The notes under the pieces: generated by a model | Databases searched by the model: none | The model's input: only the letters and a program-made list of their open reading frames with translations | What the model was told of the DNA's origin: nothing | Assembly: GCF_002224365.1 (NCBI RefSeq) | Contig: NZ_CP022437.1 | Coordinates: forward strand, 992,001-1,056,000 | Length of the DNA stretch: 64,000 nt | Origin: Virgibacillus necropolis | GTDB lineage: Bacteria > Bacillota > Bacilli > Bacillales > Amphibacillaceae | Reading direction: 5' to 3' | Program-made: the position numbers and the translations under genes | Shown here: positions 24,761-34,183 of the stretch, in pieces | How positions within the stretch are numbered: the first letter of the stretch is position 1 | Layout of the letters: every line of letters begins with the position of its first letter

Positions 24761-25864
24761 ATGTGTTTTATTAAAAAGTCGTGGGTATTTTCATTTTTAC
24801 TAATTACATTCATAGGTATTACGCTCACAGGGTGTATGGCGGGTGGTTCTGGTGAGGAGAGCAGTGATGGAGCCTCAAATTCAGATTCGGGTAAAGATTT
24901 GGAAGAAAAGGTAGTTGTCTATTCTCCACATGGTAAAGACATTTTAAGCGAATTTGAAAAACTATTTGAAGCAGAATACGATGTCGATATGGAATTTTTA
25001 GATATGGGTTCTCAAGAGATATTAGACCGTGTCCGCTCTGAGAAAAATAATACTCAAGCAGATATCTGGTGGGGAGCACCTCAAGTGAATTTTGATCAAG
25101 CAAAAGATGATGGTCTACTTGCAGAATATAAACCTACTTATGCTGATGCATTAGATGACATGTATCATGATGAGGACTGGATGTGGTCGGGAACGTCTAT
25201 CACACCGGAAGTAATTCTTTATAATACAAAAGAAATATCAGCAGAAGAAGCGCCAAAGGATTGGGATGACCTTCTTGACCCTAAATGGGAAGATGAAATT
25301 ATTATTCGTTATCCATTGGCCTCAGGTACAATGCGCACCATATACTCGGCAATGATTTATCGTACGTATAAGGATACACAAAGTCCTGAAGAAGGGTATG
25401 AGTGGTTACAAAAGCTTGATGAAAACACAAAAGAATATTCTGCAAACCCAGAAATTATGTACAATCAGGTGGCAAAGGGTGTTGGTTCATTATCTGTTTG
25501 GAATATGCCAGATACGGTAATGTTGGCTGAAGAAAAAGGTTATCCTTTCGACTATGTAATTCCTGAAAGTGGAACACCAGTATTGACAGAGGGTATTGCA
25601 ATTGTTAAAGATGCTCCACATCCAAAGGCAGCGAAAGCCTTTTATGAGTTTGTAAATACGAAGAAGGCTGCAAAACTACTTGCGGAAAAGTATTATCGTA
25701 TTCCTACTCGTGAGGATATAGAGGATTTACCAGAATGGATCACAGAAACAGAAATTAAACCAATGGAAATAGATTGGGCTTTATTCCAGGAGAAATCTCC
25801 AAAATGGATGGAATATTGGGATAATAAAATTAAAAACACGGAAAAAGATAAGAGCGAAGAATAG
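24761..25864 (+). CDS. Extracellular solute-binding lipoprotein (AfuA/FbpA/PotD-like)
   Basis: The 367-residue protein has a lipoprotein signal (ITLTGCMAGG, Cys about residue 25) and a family-1/6 binding fold of the type used for iron(III), 2-aminoethylphosphonate, thiamine and spermidine importers: VVVYSPHGKDILSEFEKLFE, NNTQADIWWGAPQ, WDDLLDPKWEDEIIIRYP, TEGIAIVKDAPHPKAAKAFY. AAGGGGG precedes the ATG. The ferric-tyrosine pair typical of FbpA is not obvious, so an organic or chelated ligand is as likely as free iron. Confidence 0.88.
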   Translation: MCFIKKSWVFSFLLITFIGITLTGCMAGGSGEESSDGASNSDSGKDLEEKVVVYSPHGKDILSEFEKLFEAEYDVDMEFLDMGSQEILDRVRSEKNNTQADIWWGAPQVNFDQAKDDGLLAEYKPTYADALDDMYHDEDWMWSGTSITPEVILYNTKEISAEEAPKDWDDLLDPKWEDEIIIRYPLASGTMRTIYSAMIYRTYKDTQSPEEGYEWLQKLDENTKEYSANPEIMYNQVAKGVGSLSVWNMPDTVMLAEEKGYPFDYVIPESGTPVLTEGIAIVKDAPHPKAAKAFYEFVNTKKAAKLLAEKYYRIPTREDIEDLPEWITETEIKPMEIDWALFQEKSPKWMEYWDNKIKNTEKDKSEE

Positions 25865-25893
25865 AAATTTTTTCATAAGAGGAGTTGTTGTTC

Positions 25894-26994
25894 ATGTCAA
25901 CAGTGAACTTATCAACAATAACGAAGAGTTTTGGTAATGTTACGGCAGTCAATGATTTAGATTTATTAATTGAAGAAGGCGAGTTTTTTACATTTTTAGG
26001 TCCAAGTGGATGTGGTAAAACAACAACTCTTAGAATGATTGCCGGTTTCTATTACCCTACTAAAGGTAAAGTGAAATTTAATGAAAAGGATATGACGACG
26101 GTACCACCTGAAAAAAGGAATACGGGCATGGTTTTTCAAAACTATGCTCTTTTTCCACACATGACTGTATTTGAGAATGTTGCCTTTGGTTTAAAGGTAA
26201 GAAAAATTAGTAAATCAGATACTAAGAAAAGGGTTTTGGATGTACTTAAGAAAGTTCGGTTGGATCAGTATATGGAACGGCAAGTTAGTCAGTTAAGTGG
26301 TGGACAACAGCAACGAGTTGCTCTAGCAAGAGCGCTTGTTATTGAACCTGACATCTTACTTTTGGATGAGCCCTTAAGTAATTTAGATGCTAGATTACGA
26401 GATGAAATGCGTACCGAAATACTGCGGTTACAACGAGAGTATGGGATTACAACCATTTACGTTACACATGACCAAGTGGAAGCTTTAACCATGAGCGATC
26501 GAATTGCTGTATTTAACCATGGTGTGTGCCAACAGATAGGTACCCCAACAGAAATATATAATAAACCTGTGAATGATTTTGTTGCTGAATTTATAGGGGA
26601 GACAACACTGTTGCCTATTTCGTATGAAAAAACTTCGGGGAAAGAATTGATTTTTCGTTCTAAGACACTAGGAGATTTCATCTACGTAAAGGATACGGAA
26701 CTTAACATAGCTACCTACGATGAAAACGATGATTTGGTCATGTCTATTAGACCAGAAGCAATCCAAATTGATTATAATCAGATCACCAGTGAAAAAAACG
26801 TTTTTAAGGGTCAAGTTTCACTTGTGCAATTTACCGGTGCATCTGTTCATACCTATATAACAGTTAATGAAGATGTGACAATTAGGACTACCGACTTAAA
26901 TCGTGGTCCAAGTACATATTTTAAAGAAGGTACAGAAGTTAGTGTGTACATGCCAGAAGATCAAATACGAGTGATCCCAAAGGCAAGGGAGTGA
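25894..26994 (+). CDS. ABC transporter ATP-binding protein (PotA/FbpC family)
   Basis: The 366-residue ATPase carries Walker A GPSGCGKTT, Q-loop VFQNYALFPHMTVFENVAFG, signature [15 protein letters not shown], Walker B ILLLDEPLSNLDARLR and a C-terminal TOBE domain (residues about 285-365). The TTG at 25885 is in frame, but the ATG at 25894 has GAGGAG at nine bases. It partners the binding protein upstream and the fused permease downstream. Confidence 0.94.
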   Translation: MSTVNLSTITKSFGNVTAVNDLDLLIEEGEFFTFLGPSGCGKTTTLRMIAGFYYPTKGKVKFNEKDMTTVPPEKRNTGMVFQNYALFPHMTVFENVAFGLKVRKISKSDTKKRVLDVLKKVRLDQYMERQVSQLSGGQQQRVALARALVIEPDILLLDEPLSNLDARLRDEMRTEILRLQREYGITTIYVTHDQVEALTMSDRIAVFNHGVCQQIGTPTEIYNKPVNDFVAEFIGETTLLPISYEKTSGKELIFRSKTLGDFIYVKDTELNIATYDENDDLVMSIRPEAIQIDYNQITSEKNVFKGQVSLVQFTGASVHTYITVNEDVTIRTTDLNRGPSTYFKEGTEVSVYMPEDQIRVIPKARE

Positions 26995-27001
26995 CAAGCT
27001 T

Positions 27002-28687
27002 ATGTTAAATGCAGAAAAAAGAAAAACGTTATATCTACTAATACCAATTTTGTTGGTTCTAATTGGGTATGTATTGTATCCCTCAATTGAAACGATACTA
27101 GAAAGCTTCAAAAAGAATGGTGTATTTTCTATCCATAATTATACGGATTTCTTTGGTCCTAAAGCTGCTGCAAATTTACAAGCTTTATGGAATTCGGTCT
27201 ATATATCCCTATTATCTGTTCTTTTTAGCGCTTTAATTGGTGTTCCGTTAGCGTATATTTTCAATCGTTATGATTTTCCAGGGCGTCAATTTTTCTCTAA
27301 TATTGCAATCATGCCAATTGTTCTACCATCTTTAGTTGGTGTTATGGCATTCATGTTTCTATATGGAGAAGCTGGGTTGGTACCAAATTTTATTAAAGAT
27401 GTTTTAAATCTTTCTGAAATTCCTTTTAGCATTGGTGGTGTTTCAGGTATCTTATTGGTTCACGCCTATACGATGTATCCTTATTTTTATATGACAACAG
27501 CCTCGGCGCTGAACAATATTGATCCATCATTAGAAGAAGCAGCCTATAATTTGGGCTCTAGCAAATCAAAGGTATTTTGGAAGGTAACATTTCCCTTATT
27601 GACTCCGGGACTGGTTGCAGCATCCTTATTAGTATTTATGGTATCAATGGCATCTTTTAGTGCACCATTTTTACTCGCTGGTGGATATCGTGTGCTAAGT
27701 CTGCAAATTTACTTTTCTAAAATTAATGGTGATTTAGAGATGGCTGCAACCCAGTCTGTTATCTTGTCTGCAGTATCAATATCCTTCTTGCTGTTTATGC
27801 GTTGGTATCAAGGACGAAAAGACTATCGCATGGCAAGTAAAGGTATAGGAGCTCATCGAAGTGAAGTGAATAACCCAATATTGAAATGGGTTATGGTTAC
27901 GCTTGGTGTCATCGCGATGATTATCTTGTTATTGCCGCATCTTACTTTACTCGTATTATCGTTAGTTCCTGAAGGTGGTTGGACATGGCAAACGTATCCA
28001 CAAGCGTTTAGTCTAGAGAACTTTAAGTTATTGTTTGAGGATCCAAATATTTGGGATCCAGTAAAAAATAGTTTAATTATGTCAGTCCTAGCCTGTGCTG
28101 GTGTATTTGTGTTTGGAATAATCACTTCCTACGCACTTGTTAAGCGTAGTTTTATAGGTAAGAATCTATTAGATATATTAGTTATGATTCCTTGGGCATT
28201 ACCGGCTACAGTTGTTGGAATGAATTTAATTTTGGCGTTTAATGAGCCTTCTCCATTTTCGTTTGGGAAAGTTTTAGTTGGTACGTTTTGGATACTACCA
28301 CTAGCCTACTTCATCCGGTTTATTCCATTAGTTGTTAGGTCAACATCAGCAGTTTTGGAACAAATGGATGATTCTATAGAAGAAGCAGCACAAAATCTAG
28401 GGGCAAAATGGTTCTATACCTTTAGAAGAGTAGTTATCCCAATAATCATGCCTGGGGTGTTAAGTGGTACATTGCTCGCATTTGTTCAAGCGGTAGGAGA
28501 ATTTCCGACTTCTGTTTTACTTTATACAATTGGTAACAGACCGATTTCAATTGAAATCATGAATCAACTACGGATGTTTAACATTGGTCAGGCGGCTGCA
28601 TTTGGAATGATACAGGTTGGTCTTATAGCAATAGTTATGTATATTGCATACAAGTTTTTTGGTGTTAAATCTGAGAATACGTTGTAA
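27002..28687 (+). CDS. Fused two-domain ABC permease (FbpB type)
   Basis: The 561-residue protein has about 12 membrane segments and two binding-protein-dependent permease domains. Each has its EAA loop: EEAAYNLGSSKSKVFWKVTF (about residues 180-199) and EEAAQNLGAKWFYTFRRVVI (about 462-481). Single-chain permeases of this kind are typical of ferric and phosphonate importers. It lies 7 bases after the ATPase gene. Confidence 0.92.
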   Translation: MLNAEKRKTLYLLIPILLVLIGYVLYPSIETILESFKKNGVFSIHNYTDFFGPKAAANLQALWNSVYISLLSVLFSALIGVPLAYIFNRYDFPGRQFFSNIAIMPIVLPSLVGVMAFMFLYGEAGLVPNFIKDVLNLSEIPFSIGGVSGILLVHAYTMYPYFYMTTASALNNIDPSLEEAAYNLGSSKSKVFWKVTFPLLTPGLVAASLLVFMVSMASFSAPFLLAGGYRVLSLQIYFSKINGDLEMAATQSVILSAVSISFLLFMRWYQGRKDYRMASKGIGAHRSEVNNPILKWVMVTLGVIAMIILLLPHLTLLVLSLVPEGGWTWQTYPQAFSLENFKLLFEDPNIWDPVKNSLIMSVLACAGVFVFGIITSYALVKRSFIGKNLLDILVMIPWALPATVVGMNLILAFNEPSPFSFGKVLVGTFWILPLAYFIRFIPLVVRSTSAVLEQMDDSIEEAAQNLGAKWFYTFRRVVIPIIMPGVLSGTLLAFVQAVGEFPTSVLLYTIGNRPISIEIMNQLRMFNIGQAAAFGMIQVGLIAIVMYIAYKFFGVKSENTL

Positions 28688-28714
28688 ACAAAAGTGGATG
28701 AAGGTGAATTTCTG

Positions 28715-30112
28715 ATGACAATAGATAAAGAAAAGTTTGAGGCAAGTGAGGGTATTAGTTTTCCTGGCAAAACTTACGTTGAATCATTGTTGAAACCAGT
28801 ATTTTACGATCAAAAAGAACATCTATTGGACGCAATGTTTACGATTCATAAAGCACATACTACCATGTTGGCTGAACAAGGGATTCTCAACAAAAATGAA
28901 GCGGAACAAATATTGGTTGGTATTAAACAGGTGGAATTGCTTGATCGAAAGCAACTTGAATATTCAACAGGATACGAGGATTTATTTTTCCTTGTAGAAT
29001 CTCAAATTGGAGAACGGATTGGCGATGAATTGGCTGGTAAGATGCACATTGCTAAAAGTAGGAATGATATGGGTGAGGCCATGTACCGAATCGTGATACG
29101 TGAGTTTATAACACGGGCGATAAGTGATGCAAAGGGCTTAAGTGAAGCAATATTGTCCCAGGCTGAACTCCATGTCGAGTCAATTATGCCTGCACATACA
29201 CACACGCAACCTGCTCAACCAACGACTTTTGGTCACTATTTAGTTGCCATCTATGACAATTTGCAACGCGATATAAAAAGGCTAGAACAAGCTTATAAAA
29301 CGGTTAATCAATCACCAATGGGTGCTGCAGCAATTACGACTACAGGGTTTCCAATTAATCGTGAAAGAATGGTAGAGTTGCTTAAGTTTGATGGTCTAGT
29401 AGAAAATTCTTATGATGCGATCGGTACTGGTGATTACTTGATGGAGGCAGCTCAAGCGCTGATAAGCTTGACAACTAACATGGGGAGATGGATTCAAGAA
29501 TTCTTGCGTATGGCATCAAAGGAAGTAGGTTTGTTAAGAGTTTCCGATGCTTACGTACAAATTAGTAGCATTATGCCACAAAAAAGAAATCCTGTATCCA
29601 TTGAACATTCAAGAGCAATAGCTAGTAGTGCAGCAGCAGAAGGGATGGCTGTTTTGCACATGATTCACAATACACCGTATGGAGATATAAATGATACAGA
29701 AGATGACTTACAGCCCCATATTTATGAAGGTTATCGAAAAGGCATACGTGTTTTACGTTTAATGCGAGCTGTCATTATAACTATGAATTTCAATAAAGAA
29801 AGAGCACATCAGCAGGCTAGAGAGAATATGATCACAATTACAGAGCTAGCAGATGTTCTCGCTAGAGACTATGGTGTATCTTTCAGGAAAGCTCATCACA
29901 AAGCAAGTGTGATAGCAAGAAAGGTAATAAAACAGGACAAAGAACTTTACGACATTTCTCTTGATCAAATTAATAGTTGGCTAGGTGACGTGGAATTAAC
30001 AGAACAAGATTGGAAAAGTATTATGGATCCGGTATGTTTTGTAAAAAGAAGAAACATCACAGGTGGTCCAAATCCGGATGTTGTTAGGGGGATGATTGAG
30101 GCTAGAAGGTAA
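28715..30112 (+). CDS. Argininosuccinate-lyase-like enzyme of the aspartase/fumarase superfamily
   Basis: The 465-residue protein shows the three superfamily regions: KMHIAKSRNDMGEAMYRI, AHTHTQPAQPTTFGHYL and the flexible catalytic loop SSIMPQKRNPVSIEHSRA. It is ArgH-like in length and layout, but it has no argG partner and is the last gene of an ABC-transporter operon with a ROK regulator, which argues against arginine synthesis. The family also contains lyases that split C-N bonds of aspartate- or succinate-containing ligands such as EDDS lyase. The start at 28715 (ATG) has AAGGTGA upstream; the GTG at 28694 is less likely. Confidence 0.85.
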   Translation: MTIDKEKFEASEGISFPGKTYVESLLKPVFYDQKEHLLDAMFTIHKAHTTMLAEQGILNKNEAEQILVGIKQVELLDRKQLEYSTGYEDLFFLVESQIGERIGDELAGKMHIAKSRNDMGEAMYRIVIREFITRAISDAKGLSEAILSQAELHVESIMPAHTHTQPAQPTTFGHYLVAIYDNLQRDIKRLEQAYKTVNQSPMGAAAITTTGFPINRERMVELLKFDGLVENSYDAIGTGDYLMEAAQALISLTTNMGRWIQEFLRMASKEVGLLRVSDAYVQISSIMPQKRNPVSIEHSRAIASSAAAEGMAVLHMIHNTPYGDINDTEDDLQPHIYEGYRKGIRVLRLMRAVIITMNFNKERAHQQARENMITITELADVLARDYGVSFRKAHHKASVIARKVIKQDKELYDISLDQINSWLGDVELTEQDWKSIMDPVCFVKRRNITGGPNPDVVRGMIEARR

Positions 30113-30126
30113 AAGAGTTCATTTAG

Positions 30127-30342
30127 AGGTTGTTCAAAAAGTCACCAAATGATAAACGGCGAATTTCTTCGTTGCGCAGTTTTTTCCGGTCCTCACGTAT
30201 TAAAAGCATAGAGGAACTTCTACTAAAACCGTCCACGTCCTGTGGACAACGTAGAAGTCAGCACAACACGCGCAAGTCCGGTCCTCAAAATCTTCGCGCC
30301 TTGAACTTCTTGTTTCTAATTTGCCGACTTTTTGAACACGCA
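30127..30342. mobile_element. MITE-like element with terminal inverted repeats and 7-bp target duplication
   Basis: TGTTCAAAAAGTC (30131-30143) is the exact inverted complement of GACTTTTTGAACA (30326-30338). The element is flanked by the direct repeat CATTTAG (30120-30126 and 30343-30349). The 216-bp interior, GC-richer than its surroundings, has no coding frame of note. I recall similar intergenic elements in Bacillaceae. It has no transposase and must have been mobilised in trans. Confidence 0.75.
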
Positions 30343-30444
30343 CATTTAGGGAGGTGAGCGTAATTTGAATATGACTATTCTTATAAGCGGTTTCTGGTAA
30401 ACAACCCTGTCACTGTACGAAACTACTATGAAGGGAGAAATACC

Positions 30445-32955
30445 ATGAAGAAAATTATTTATTTGTTTCTCGTTCTACTTTTGCTCGTACCACTAATGAC
30501 ATTTGCGAAATCAGGGAAACAAGAAAAAGTTGAACAAGATGTTGATCTTTGGAACACGTTACAACCACTAGACACTACGTTAAGCTTTTTAAATACAGGT
30601 GCGCATCCCGATGATGAACGTAGTCATTTACTTGCTTATCTTTCAAGAGGTCTAGGCATAAGAACCGCAAGTCTTATTGCAAACCGCGGGGAAGGTGGGC
30701 AAAATGAAATAGGTAAGGAACTTGGAAATGCGCTAGGAATTATTCGCTCAAACGAAATGATTGAGGCGTCAAAAGTTACTGGTGTAGAAGTATTTCACTT
30801 AAGCCAAACAACCAACGATCCTATTTATGACTTTGGTTTTTCAAAAAGTCCTGATGAAACGTTAGAAAAGTGGGGAAAAGAGCTTACCTACAAACGTTTT
30901 ATTCATAGGATACGAACCAATAAGCCTGATATCCTCTTCACATCATTTTTAGATGTTGACACTCAACATGGACACCACAGAGCAATTAATCAACTTACCA
31001 GAAAAGCTTTTGAAGACGCGGCAGATCCAACCGTATTTCCAGAGCAACTTGAAGAAGAAGGCCTTTCTACTTGGCAAGTGAAAAAATTGTACCTCCCAGC
31101 TGAAGAAGAAAATGCAACTACATCGATAGAAATTGGGATTTATGATCCTATTTATGGTATGACATACCCACAACTTGGTGAAAAGTCTCGTTACCTCCAT
31201 AAGAGTCAAGGAATGGGAAATGACATTCCAGCAGAACCCGAGACAATTAACTTAAGGCTTGCAAAGTCAGTTAAGGACATTCCTGCCGAAGAAGACCTTT
31301 TTGATGGACTAGCTTACGACTTCTCAGAAATTGCAAGTCAATTAAATTCTAAACCATTACGCGCAAAACTTAATCATTTTCAAAAGACACTCGAGAAGGT
31401 TATCGACCAATATCCAAATCGTGATAAGGCTATGAAACAAGCACATATGGCACTTCACGAAGCAAGAAAATTAGAATCTAAAATAACGAATAGTGAATTA
31501 CAAGAAAAAGTAAAAGAAGACATCTTGTTTCGGATAGATGTAAAACAACAACAACTTGCTGATGTAAGTAAAGTTGCTTCTAACCTAAAAGTTGAGACTG
31601 TAGTAGAAGACGCTACGCTCGTTCAAAATGAACAAACAAAGGTTACTGTTTCGCTTGAAAATAAAGGTAAGCATTCTCTGAAAGATGTTAGCGCGACGTT
31701 AAGTCTTCCAGAAGGATGGACAATAAATGATATACCAAAACCATTTCGTTTAAATGCTGGGGAAAAAAGGACCATTGAATTTACTGTTAATGTTCCCGCT
31801 GATTCCGGTTACTTTAAACCATATGATAAGCCTGTAATTCATTCAGAAGTAACTTATTCGGTAGGACCAACAGCGGTTGAACAGAGTTATCAAACAGACC
31901 CTACTGTCGCGATCATGCCAGACGTTTCCGTGCAAGTTAATCCGAATAAATTAGTAGTTAATACGTTGGACGTTCCAGAACAGATTACCGTAGATTCTGA
32001 GGTCAAAAATAACACGGATGGAGAGCTTGATGCATCTGTTAGGCTAGAAGTTCCAGAAGGATGGACAGTTGAGCCGGAATCAGCACCTGTTACTTTTGAG
32101 AATGAGGGTGAAACCAAAACCGTTTCGTTTACCGTATCTCCTAGTTCTGATGTCAACAAAGGTGAATTTTCTATCAATCCAATCGTAAATGCAAATGGAA
32201 AATCATTGAGTACTTATGTACAGAAAATTCAATATGACCATATTGATACTTCCTACTACCTCTACCCTGCAAAGGTTGAGGGGGTTGCGTTTGATTTAAA
32301 CTTGCCTGAAACGTTGAAAGTAGGATATATCGATAGTGGATTTGATAAAGTCGCGGGACGATTGCAAGGTATTGGAATGGATGTTACTAAATTAGAGCAA
32401 GAAGATCTCCAGTCCGGTGATCTCTCTAAATATGATACCATTGTGACCGGTGTCAGAGCGTATCTTTCTCGCGAAGATTTAAGAACGAATAATGAGCGGT
32501 TATTACAATACGTTGAAGACGGGGGACACCTTGTTGTTCAATATAATAAACCGTGGGATAACTGGGACCCTGAGAAAACAAGCCCATACAAGCTCGTTAT
32601 AGGCCAGCCGTCCATCGAATGGCGTGTAACGAAGGAAGAAGCCGAGGTAAACGTGCTTAAGCCTAATCATCCATTTTTTAATTATCCAAACAATATAACC
32701 AAAAGTGATTGGTCCAACTGGGTCCAGGAACGTGGTTTATATTTTCCGATGGAATGGGATGACAGATTTGAAACGTTTGTTAGTATGGCCGATCCGAATG
32801 AAGAACCATTTAACGGTGGTATTTTGATGGCCGATTACGGTGAAGGAACATACTTGTATACAAATCTTGTCTGGTACCGACAAATTCAAAATCAAGTACC
32901 TGGTGGATATCGCATTTTCAGCAATCTAGTAAGCTATCCATTGCATGAAGAATAA
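30445..32955 (+). CDS. Secreted PIG-L (LmbE-like) deacetylase with C-terminal beta-sandwich domains
   Basis: The 836-residue protein has a signal peptide (IIYLFLVLLLLVPLMTFAKS), then a PIG-L zinc deacetylase domain with AHPDDE at residues 53-58 and the third ligand segment TQHGHHRAI near 173-181. Residues about 385-480 and 500-600 are two NEW3/Ig-like segments (EGWTINDIPKPFRLNAGEKR, EGWTVEPESAPVTFENEGE). The last 230 residues look like a glutamine-amidotransferase-like fold (YDTIVTGVRAYLSREDLR, GGHLVVQYNKPW). It probably removes acetyl groups from an extracellular glycan or amino-sugar conjugate. It is monocistronic. Confidence 0.85.
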   Translation: MKKIIYLFLVLLLLVPLMTFAKSGKQEKVEQDVDLWNTLQPLDTTLSFLNTGAHPDDERSHLLAYLSRGLGIRTASLIANRGEGGQNEIGKELGNALGIIRSNEMIEASKVTGVEVFHLSQTTNDPIYDFGFSKSPDETLEKWGKELTYKRFIHRIRTNKPDILFTSFLDVDTQHGHHRAINQLTRKAFEDAADPTVFPEQLEEEGLSTWQVKKLYLPAEEENATTSIEIGIYDPIYGMTYPQLGEKSRYLHKSQGMGNDIPAEPETINLRLAKSVKDIPAEEDLFDGLAYDFSEIASQLNSKPLRAKLNHFQKTLEKVIDQYPNRDKAMKQAHMALHEARKLESKITNSELQEKVKEDILFRIDVKQQQLADVSKVASNLKVETVVEDATLVQNEQTKVTVSLENKGKHSLKDVSATLSLPEGWTINDIPKPFRLNAGEKRTIEFTVNVPADSGYFKPYDKPVIHSEVTYSVGPTAVEQSYQTDPTVAIMPDVSVQVNPNKLVVNTLDVPEQITVDSEVKNNTDGELDASVRLEVPEGWTVEPESAPVTFENEGETKTVSFTVSPSSDVNKGEFSINPIVNANGKSLSTYVQKIQYDHIDTSYYLYPAKVEGVAFDLNLPETLKVGYIDSGFDKVAGRLQGIGMDVTKLEQEDLQSGDLSKYDTIVTGVRAYLSREDLRTNNERLLQYVEDGGHLVVQYNKPWDNWDPEKTSPYKLVIGQPSIEWRVTKEEAEVNVLKPNHPFFNYPNNITKSDWSNWVQERGLYFPMEWDDRFETFVSMADPNEEPFNGGILMADYGEGTYLYTNLVWYRQIQNQVPGGYRIFSNLVSYPLHEE

Positions 32956-32968
32956 AATAGGATGTTTG

Positions 32969-33006
32969 AAATCCCATAGGTAGCTATTATCTATGGGATT
33001 TTGTTG
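32969..33006 (+). terminator. Terminator of the PIG-L gene
   Basis: AAATCCCATAG and CTATGGGATTT make a perfect 11-bp stem with an 11-base loop, then TTGTTG. Confidence 0.85.
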
Positions 33007-33061
33007 TGAAATTCATCATTTTACCGCGAGACTATAGCTTGGGGTCAGACCCCCTTGCCGC

Positions 33062-33092
33062 TTACAAATGTATATAACTAGAACATATGCAA
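33062..33092. promoter_or_regulatory. Paired SorC-type boxes before the first sorC gene
   Basis: TTACAAATGTAT (33062-33073) and GAACATATGCAA (33081-33092) are 19 bp apart centre to centre, as in the gutM, srlB and acoA promoters, though the second is degenerate. A GGGGTC-GACCCC palindrome lies just upstream (about 33041-33054). Confidence 0.5.
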
Positions 33093-33126
33093 TATTTCAG
33101 GTACAATAAGTAAAAAGAATACAGAA

Positions 33127-34083
33127 ATGAGCGATTTTATGCTGAATTGGGAAGAAAGACGGTTAATGGTCAAAGTAGCTAAGTTATACTATTTTGAAGG
33201 GTGGACTCAGGCACAGATTGCAAAGAAGAACGGTGTTTCTCGTCCTGTGATCTCAAAGCTTTTAAATGCTGCCAAAAAAGAAGGAATTGTTGAAATATAT
33301 ATTAAGGATGAGACACTGCAAACGGTTGAACTGGAACAGAAGCTAGAGAAGAAGTATAACCTGAAGGAAGTAATCGTTGTTTCTACAGCTGGTTATGCTC
33401 CTGAAATGGCTAAACGGCAGCTTGGTAAATCGGCGGCTTCCTACATAGCTAATAACCTAAACCAGGTGAAGAGTCTTGGTATTTCCTGGGGAACGACGCT
33501 TTTGTCAGTTGTCGAAGAATATCCATATGAACGAAGAAGTGATATTCATATCGTACCAATAGTCGGTGGGATGGGTAGTAATTATGTACATTTACATTCG
33601 AATCAGCTAGCATTTCATTTAGCACAAAAAATGAATGCTTCCTGTTCCTATCTATATGCCCCAGCAATGGTGGAGAACGATGATTTGAAAGAAAGACTTG
33701 TAAATACAAAGGATATTGCACATGTACTGGAGGAAGGTCGAAATGTTGAAATGGCTGTAGTCGGTCTTGGAAATCCTTTTAAAAGTTCGACAATGGAAAA
33801 AATCGGATACCTGGAGGAGGAAGATTTACTATCTCTACGAAAGGCTGGAGCTGTGGGGGATATTAGTTCTCGCTTTTTTGATGCAGTTGGTAATCAAATT
33901 GATCATCCTTTAAATAACCAGGTTATTGGGTTAAACTTAGAAGAAATAAAAAATATCCCAGAAGTAATTGGAATTGTAGAAGGATCATATAAGCTAGAAA
34001 GCATTGAAGCTGCATTGATTGGTGGATATTTGAATGTGTTAATAACCGATGACCGGACAGCCCAGGCATTAGTTAATGATTAA
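33127..34083 (+). CDS. SorC/DeoR-family sugar-binding regulator, copy 1
   Basis: The 318-residue protein has an N-terminal sigma-70 region-4-like helix-turn-helix (YYFEGWTQAQIAKKNGVSRP) and a C-terminal sugar-phosphate binding domain of the NagB-like fold (LGISWGTTLLSVVEE, PIVGGMGSNYVHLHSNQLAF, NVEMAVVGLGNPF). It is a paralogue of the regulator at 38323. The ribosome-binding site is poor, and an ATG four codons later is also possible. As family members, SorC proteins switch polyol or sugar operons in response to a sugar phosphate. Confidence 0.92.
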   Translation: MSDFMLNWEERRLMVKVAKLYYFEGWTQAQIAKKNGVSRPVISKLLNAAKKEGIVEIYIKDETLQTVELEQKLEKKYNLKEVIVVSTAGYAPEMAKRQLGKSAASYIANNLNQVKSLGISWGTTLLSVVEEYPYERRSDIHIVPIVGGMGSNYVHLHSNQLAFHLAQKMNASCSYLYAPAMVENDDLKERLVNTKDIAHVLEEGRNVEMAVVGLGNPFKSSTMEKIGYLEEEDLLSLRKAGAVGDISSRFFDAVGNQIDHPLNNQVIGLNLEEIKNIPEVIGIVEGSYKLESIEAALIGGYLNVLITDDRTAQALVND

Positions 34084-34126
34084 CGGGACATAGGGACAGG
34101 TTTCTCGTCCCGGTAATCCCCATTAC

Positions 34127-34176
34127 AATGATTGGAAAAAGGGTCGGGAAAGTATCCGGACCCTTCCACAATCATT
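34127..34176. terminator. Bidirectional terminator between sorC copy 1 and the sulfurtransferase
   Basis: A long hairpin (AATGATTGGAAAAAGGGTC with GGACCCTTCCACAATCATT) separates the two convergent genes. Confidence 0.8.
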
Positions 34177-34183
34177 CGGTTGT

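Noticed and set aside
30130-30357. 75-codon frame through the MITE-like element
   Set aside because: It is the translation of a non-coding repeat with inverted termini.
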